Positions 5,209 to 9,193 of a DNA stretch of 9,193 bases are shown piece by piece. The translations under genes and the position numbers were made by a program. This DNA is from Candidatus Moraniibacteriota bacterium. GTDB taxonomy: Bacteria; Patescibacteriota; Minisyncoccia; Moranbacterales; UBA9337. Location of the stretch: contig JAGYNK010000117.1 in the NCBI GenBank assembly GCA_018400055.1, positions 1 through 9,193 on the forward strand, read 5' to 3'. The stretch's first letter is position 1. Each line of letters opens with the position of its first letter. Below the pieces are notes generated by a model that was given only the letters and a program-made list of their open reading frames with translations, had not been told where the DNA came from and did no database searches.

Positions 5209-7350
5209 TTGGCCGTGCCCAAGAAATTTCGCGAGGCGGCGGAAAAACAGATACACAGTTTTTTTCCTAACGCTTCTGTTGAAAAAGTTTCCGATTATAC
5301 CATTTTCACTCCGGGCAGTTTTACGGCGGCGGCGGTTTTGAAATTAAAAAATAAATACGCTCTTCCCATAAAGACTTACGAACAAATGGACGCCGATCCT
5401 TTGAATGAAATTTCCAACGCTCTAAGCAAGCTTCAGACGGTGGAGGAGGGAGCAGTTATTCAATTAATACTTTGTCCGGCGGAGGACAGTTGGAGGACAT
5501 TGGGGAGGTCTATCGCTCATAAGATGCAGCAGGGAAAACAACTGGAAGAAGTCCAACCTAAATCTGCTATGAGGAAAGCGGCCAAAGAAATGGGTAAGGG
5601 AGTGGCGGGAGCTTTGATGAGTTCGGCAACGGCCAATAAAAATAAGGAAATGGGTCAGCAATTCAAGAAAGATCCCATTCAGCTTACTCCCGAGGAGCAA
5701 GAATTAATAAAATCCATTGAAGGCAAATCAAACAAGACCGGCTTCAGGGTTAATGTCAGGCTGCTGGCTTCCGCGGAGAGTCAAGAAAGAGCGGACGAAA
5801 TTTTATCCCATATGGAGAATGCTTTTTCCCAATTTGAAAATTCCGACATCAATCATTTTGTCATTCAGGAAAGAACTAAAAATAAAAAATTCGCCTTTGA
5901 TTATATTTTTAGGAATTTTAACGGAGAGCAAGCGATTATATTAAATACGGAAGAAATTGCCAGTATTTTTCATGTGCCTATTTCCACCACTGAAACGCCT
6001 AAAATAAAATGGTTGAAATCAAATTCTGCTTCGCCTCCCACCAATATTCCACAAAAGGGAATACTTTTGGGTTTTAGCGATTATCGAGGAAGTCAAACGG
6101 AAATTAGGTTGGCTGATGATGATCGCCGCCGTCATCTATACACGATTGGACAAACCGGAACAGGTAAATCAGCTTTTTTACAGGAAATGGCCAAGCAAGA
6201 CGCGAAGAACAGCAAAGGTTTTTGTTTTATTGATCCCCATGGCGATTCCATAGAGGATATTTTAACCGCTATTCCCAAAGAAAGAGCTGAAGATGTGATT
6301 ATTTTTGATCCTTCGGATACGGAGCGCCCGTTTGGTTTGAATATGTTGGAATATAAATTACCGGAAGAAAAAAGTTTCGTGATAAACGAAATGATAAATA
6401 TTTTTGACAAATTATATGATTTAAAGCAAACCGGCGGACCGATGTTTGAGCAATATGCGAGAAACGCCATGCTTTTAGTTATGGAGCATCCCGAATCCGG
6501 TTCAACGCTCATGGAAATTCCCAAGGTTTTGGCGGATGAAGATTTTCGCCGGATGAAATTGGAGCATTGCAATAATCCCGTAGTAAAAGACTTTTGGATT
6601 AAAGAAGCGGAGAAGGCGGGAGGAGAAGCAGCGCTGGCGAATATAGTTCCTTATGTAACTTCCAAGCTTACCACTTTTATTTCCAATGATATGATGCGTC
6701 CCATTATTGCCCAGCAGAAAAGCACTTTGGATTTTCGCCAAATTATGGATGAGGGAAAAATTCTTCTGATTAATCTTTCCAAGGGAAAAATCGGCGAGAT
6801 TAACAGTCATCTGTTGGGGATGATAATTGTCGGGAAAATTTTGATGGCGGCTTTGTCTCGTGTGGATATGGAGGAAAAAGAGCGCAAGGATTTTTATTTA
6901 TATATTGATGAGTTTCAGAATGTGACTACGGATTCCATTTCTCAGATTTTGTCCGAGGCCAGAAAATACCGCCTAAATCTCATTATCGCGCATCAGTTTG
7001 TCGGACAATTAAGCGAGGAGATTTCCAAGGCAGTATTCGGAAATGTGGGATCGCTCTGTTCCTTTAGAGTGGGATCGGAGGATGCGGAATTTTTAGAGAA
7101 ACAATTTGAACCGATTTTCGGGGTGAATGATTTGGTGAATGTGGATAATTACAATTGTTTTGTTAAATTATTGATCAATAATGAATTAAGCAAACCGTTT
7201 AACATAAAGACATATCCGCCGGTTACGGGAGATAAAAAAATAGCGGAAAGTTTCAAGGAGCTTTCCCGTTTGAAATACGGACGGGATGCAAAGTTAGTTA
7301 ATCAGGAAATTTTAGAGCGCACGAAACTTTCAGTAACTAGTGATAAGTAA
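5209..7350 (+). CDS. Type IV secretion coupling-type ATPase (VirD4/TraD/HerA-like), main part
   Basis: This P-loop ATPase is of the type that drives DNA or protein transfer at the membrane. Numbering from TTG 5209 gives 713 aa. Walker A GQTGTGKS is at 314-321, FIDPHGDS at ~340-347, Walker B YLYIDEFQNV with D567/E568, and an IIAHQFVGQL sensor-type motif at ~593-602. The C-terminus (VNVDNYNCFVKLLINNELSKPF) is typical of the Parcubacterial branch. The N-terminal ~230 residues (YLAVPKKF, then EKQIHSFFPNA) are the family's extra domain. The frame is open from 5107, and homology-like sequence begins at 5131 in this frame without an ATG. TTG 5209 is therefore only the first formal start, and the true N-terminus is the 4856-5131 part. 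Without that part the protein loses its membrane anchor. No relaxase, VirB4 or pilin gene is in the window. The substrate is unknown; coupling in transfer or DNA uptake is inferred. Confidence 0.9.
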   Translation: MAVPKKFREAAEKQIHSFFPNASVEKVSDYTIFTPGSFTAAAVLKLKNKYALPIKTYEQMDADPLNEISNALSKLQTVEEGAVIQLILCPAEDSWRTLGRSIAHKMQQGKQLEEVQPKSAMRKAAKEMGKGVAGALMSSATANKNKEMGQQFKKDPIQLTPEEQELIKSIEGKSNKTGFRVNVRLLASAESQERADEILSHMENAFSQFENSDINHFVIQERTKNKKFAFDYIFRNFNGEQAIILNTEEIASIFHVPISTTETPKIKWLKSNSASPPTNIPQKGILLGFSDYRGSQTEIRLADDDRRRHLYTIGQTGTGKSAFLQEMAKQDAKNSKGFCFIDPHGDSIEDILTAIPKERAEDVIIFDPSDTERPFGLNMLEYKLPEEKSFVINEMINIFDKLYDLKQTGGPMFEQYARNAMLLVMEHPESGSTLMEIPKVLADEDFRRMKLEHCNNPVVKDFWIKEAEKAGGEAALANIVPYVTSKLTTFISNDMMRPIIAQQKSTLDFRQIMDEGKILLINLSKGKIGEINSHLLGMIIVGKILMAALSRVDMEEKERKDFYLYIDEFQNVTTDSISQILSEARKYRLNLIIAHQFVGQLSEEISKAVFGNVGSLCSFRVGSEDAEFLEKQFEPIFGVNDLVNVDNYNCFVKLLINNELSKPFNIKTYPPVTGDKKIAESFKELSRLKYGRDAKLVNQEILERTKLSVTSDK

Positions 7351-7371
7351 CTAGTAATCAGGGATAATTAA
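7332..7371 (+). repeat. Degenerate heptad repeat spanning the stop codon of the ATPase gene
   Basis: In heptads the region reads AGTAACT/AGTGATA/AGTAACT/AGTAATC/AGGGATA. AGTAACTAGT recurs at an exact 14-bp offset (7332, 7346). TAA triplets at 7334, 7344, 7348, 7355, 7365 and 7369 close all three frames. The TAA at 7348 is the gene's stop. The sequence differs from the arrays at 2943 and 4368 but keeps the 7-bp period. Confidence 0.6.
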
Positions 7372-7387
7372 AAACCGGAAATTCTCA

Positions 7388-7435
7388 ACTTGCAACAGAT
7401 TACCATTCTACTAATAATGGTAGTAAGTTGCAAGT
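7388..7435. terminator. Strong stem-loop between the ATPase gene and the secreted-protein gene
   Basis: ACTTGCAAC (7388-7396) pairs exactly with GTTGCAAGT (7427-7435). After a 2x2 internal loop, ATTACCATT (7399-7407) pairs with AATGGTAGT (7416-7424) with one G-T wobble. The loop is CTACTAAT. No T-run follows on the + strand, so it is not a classical intrinsic terminator, but it sits where the operon would end. It may instead stabilise the upstream mRNA's 3' end or be a processing site. The rest of the 145-bp spacer (7351-7495) is AT-rich with no clear promoter. Confidence 0.4.
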
Positions 7436-7495
7436 AATAAAATAATAAGGTTGTAGATTAGGTTTAAATGTTAATTAATTATTAAAAGCAAAAAT

Positions 7496-9193
7496 ATGGT
7501 TAAAATGTATCAAAAGTTAATTTTCGGCGCATTGACTTTGATACTGTTTTTTTCTTTTAGTTTTGTGTTCGCGGCGGGAGATGCCTCGGTAACATTTAAT
7601 TTAAGAGCCGATTTAAAAAAAGTGGAGGAGGATGGTTTAGTTATTGATATAAATAAAATCTCTGTGCCTTTTAGTTTTCTTTTTTTGGGAGAAAAAAGAA
7701 AACTAGCGGATGAATTAGAGGCTATTCCGACTCCGATTTACAGTTTTAAGGTGAATAAAAACATCATAAGCCAAATAAGGGCGGGGGGGCATTCCGACAA
7801 TCCTATTCTTAACGCCTTGGGCGTTGATATAGATTTTTCCGAGGTGACCATGGCGGATGAAATTAAGGATATACAAGGCGCATACCATAGCGACAGATCT
7901 TTTTCTGATATTTTATTTTGGTTGAAACGCGAAGCTGAAAATTTTGAGCTTAATGACGGATATGTTTCCAGAATAGTCAATACGGACATTACCATTTATT
8001 CTTCCCAAGTGAAAAACGTTGAATGTTGGAAGGGTGATTTAGTAAACCTCTTTAACCAAGCTACTTTTAATAGCGGTAAAATTAAAAAAGTAGTTAGAAA
8101 TTTTAAAAGCGTTAAATTTAGCGATATTAAAGAAGACGATAAAATTAAAAAAATTGTCGGGCAGTGTTTTAAAGATGGCAGTTATGAAATCAGCGAGTTT
8201 AATGTTTTAGACAAAAGTCTTCCGGATAATTATTGCCGAGGCGAGGACAATACTCGCGAGGATTGCGGCGATATAAGAAGCTGGTCATGTTTGAATAATC
8301 AATGCCAAAAAGCCAGATGCGGAGATGGAATTTGCAATGATGACGGTTTTAGTCCGGCAGCGGAATCGGCGAATTGTTCACAGGATTGTGGAGGGAGTTC
8401 TGACAATGGGAGTGGAAACAGCGGGAATGACGGAAGCGGAGATAATTCCAATTCCGGAGCGGGAGGCGATGTGATAGTGCCTGATGATGATATTCCTTTG
8501 GTAGAAAGCGGTTATCAAGAAAAAGATGTGGAATGTTCTGCCGGTGTACCGGTGTATTACAAATTTGTCGGATGTATTTCAGATGAACAGCATCCCATAC
8601 AAATTATAGGTACTCCTTACGCAAACACTGGCGGAGCGAGAAGTGTTGTGCTGAAGCGCGGAAGCCCGCCAACCGTGGAAGAAATTAATTATATGAAGTC
8701 TGTTGCTGACACGAGATTTGATGGGGTGAATTGGCAACAGGTTAGTTATAATCCAACCGTATGGGGCTGGGTAATTTCTAAGCCGGCGGAATATGAAGAT
8801 TCTTACATAAGAAGTGTGGGTGGAGGTTATACGGGAATAATGTTGGAAGTCAATAAACCTACGCCGGAAAAATCCGTTTGGTATGCCGCTTTTTATTCTC
8901 CCGAGGATACAAAGTTGGGTCATATATCCATTAGCTGCTTAACTGATTTGTCAGATTGTGCCAGTGCTTCTAGTGGTGTTGGAATTAGTTGTTCTAGCGC
9001 TTCAGATTGTGGAGGAAGCAGTCAGTGGAGTTGTGTTAACGGACAATGCAAAGCGGCTGAATGCGGAGACGGGTTTTGCAATGATTGCAGTAATAATTTT
9101 TCTCCTTGCGTACCTAGCGAAACTTCCGAAAATTGTTCCCAAGATTGCAAGGATAAAATTACAACTCAGAACAATAAGGATTATTCAACTCAA
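7496..9193 (+). CDS. Secreted cysteine-rich protein with duplicated CGDG-type modules (3' end beyond window)
   Basis: The frame is open for 566 codons to the window edge. Residues 1-26 form a clear signal peptide: Lys3/Lys7, a hydrophobic core, and VFA before the likely cut after Ala26. Residues ~28-235 are an unrecognised domain. Two modules follow, 256-298 and 504-551, sharing DCG, W-S-C, N-x-QC, CGDG-x-CN and E-x-x-NCSQDC. This resembles the CGDGxC..E..C..DC repeats of many bacterial surface proteins. A Gly/Ser/Asn/Asp linker (299-325) joins module 1 to a ~150-residue central region that may be a beta domain (guess). I count 24 cysteines, against very few in the upstream proteins, which fits disulphide bonding outside the cytoplasm. 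ATG 7496 is preceded by AAAAGCAAAAAT with no good Shine-Dalgarno; ATG 7505 is possible. It is separated from the operon by a stem-loop and is probably transcribed separately. The true C-terminus is not visible. Confidence 0.85.
   Translation, partial: MVKMYQKLIFGALTLILFFSFSFVFAAGDASVTFNLRADLKKVEEDGLVIDINKISVPFSFLFLGEKRKLADELEAIPTPIYSFKVNKNIISQIRAGGHSDNPILNALGVDIDFSEVTMADEIKDIQGAYHSDRSFSDILFWLKREAENFELNDGYVSRIVNTDITIYSSQVKNVECWKGDLVNLFNQATFNSGKIKKVVRNFKSVKFSDIKEDDKIKKIVGQCFKDGSYEISEFNVLDKSLPDNYCRGEDNTREDCGDIRSWSCLNNQCQKARCGDGICNDDGFSPAAESANCSQDCGGSSDNGSGNSGNDGSGDNSNSGAGGDVIVPDDDIPLVESGYQEKDVECSAGVPVYYKFVGCISDEQHPIQIIGTPYANTGGARSVVLKRGSPPTVEEINYMKSVADTRFDGVNWQQVSYNPTVWGWVISKPAEYEDSYIRSVGGGYTGIMLEVNKPTPEKSVWYAAFYSPEDTKLGHISISCLTDLSDCASASSGVGISCSSASDCGGSSQWSCVNGQCKAAECGDGFCNDCSNNFSPCVPSETSENCSQDCKDKITTQNNKDYSTQ
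8261..9148 (+). repeat. Duplicated cysteine-rich module within the secreted protein
   Basis: Module 1 is encoded at 8261-8389 and module 2 at 9005-9148. They share the order DCG, W-S-C, QC, CGDG, CN and NCSQDC at the protein level, while the DNA has diverged. Module 2 carries an extra ND-C-S...SP-C insertion, adding two cysteines, so the disulphide pattern probably differs between copies. About 615 bp of other coding sequence separates them. Confidence 0.75.

Noticed and set aside
5144..5341. Continuation of the 4856 frame as a real C-terminus
   Set aside because: The reading turns Arg/Phe/Pro-rich without family resemblance, while the -1 frame over the same bases gives a conserved-looking ATPase domain.
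6132..6572. Minus-strand open frame of 146 codons
   Set aside because: It lies antisense to the ATPase Walker A region, which is clearly coding on the + strand.
7451..7479. Promoter TTGTAG - 17 bp - ATTAAT before the secreted-protein gene
   Set aside because: The match is poor and such matches are common in AT-rich spacers; it cannot be supported by eye.
8579..8923. Minus-strand open frame of 114 codons
   Set aside because: It lies wholly inside the secreted-protein gene, whose + strand reading has a signal peptide and cysteine modules. The minus reading has no recognisable pattern.

Overview
The window looks like a piece of a Candidate Phyla Radiation (Patescibacteria, most likely Parcubacteria-type) genome. 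The evidence is indirect: AT-rich DNA, almost no recognisable Shine-Dalgarno sites, TAA at every complete gene's stop, and a set of families I know mainly from that group. These are a DUF5663-type small protein, a charged protein ending in a VHAVKVAKHL-type segment, a VirD4/TraD-like ATPase with an N-terminal membrane anchor, GxxExxY and four-helix-bundle single-gene inserts, and a large LysM-like protein. In-frame TGA is absent from all genes read, so there is no sign of the TGA=Gly code of Absconditabacteria/Gracilibacteria.

Layout, all on the + strand. 1-100: a leader with a perfect 9-bp hairpin and two TTACGTAA palindromes. 101-2956: a 951-aa charged, probably membrane-associated protein with a LysM-like domain and a duplicated C-terminal module. 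3001-3306: a 101-aa DUF5663-like protein. 3395-3808: a GxxExxY (PD-(D/E)XK-like) protein set between imperfect inverted repeats. 3912-4376: a 154-aa acidic protein with a conserved C-terminal segment. 4416-4784: a four-helix-bundle (23S rRNA IVS/S23-type) protein. 4856-7350: a type IV secretion coupling-type ATPase broken by one apparent -1 frameshift at a homopolymer near 5116-5131. 7388-7435: a strong stem-loop. 7496 to the window end: a secreted cysteine-rich protein, cut by the window edge.

The 951-aa, 101-aa, 154-aa and ATPase genes look like one co-directional operon around a DNA- or protein-translocating ATPase and a cell-envelope protein. The GxxExxY and four-helix genes occupy two gaps of this operon. 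In hand-counted samples they are poorer in G+C than their neighbours, and each is bracketed by inverted repeats, which suggests two small inserted cassettes. Three operon genes also end inside tandem arrays with a 7-bp period that carry TAA in every reading frame. The most interesting observations are these arrays, the bracketed cassettes and the frameshift.
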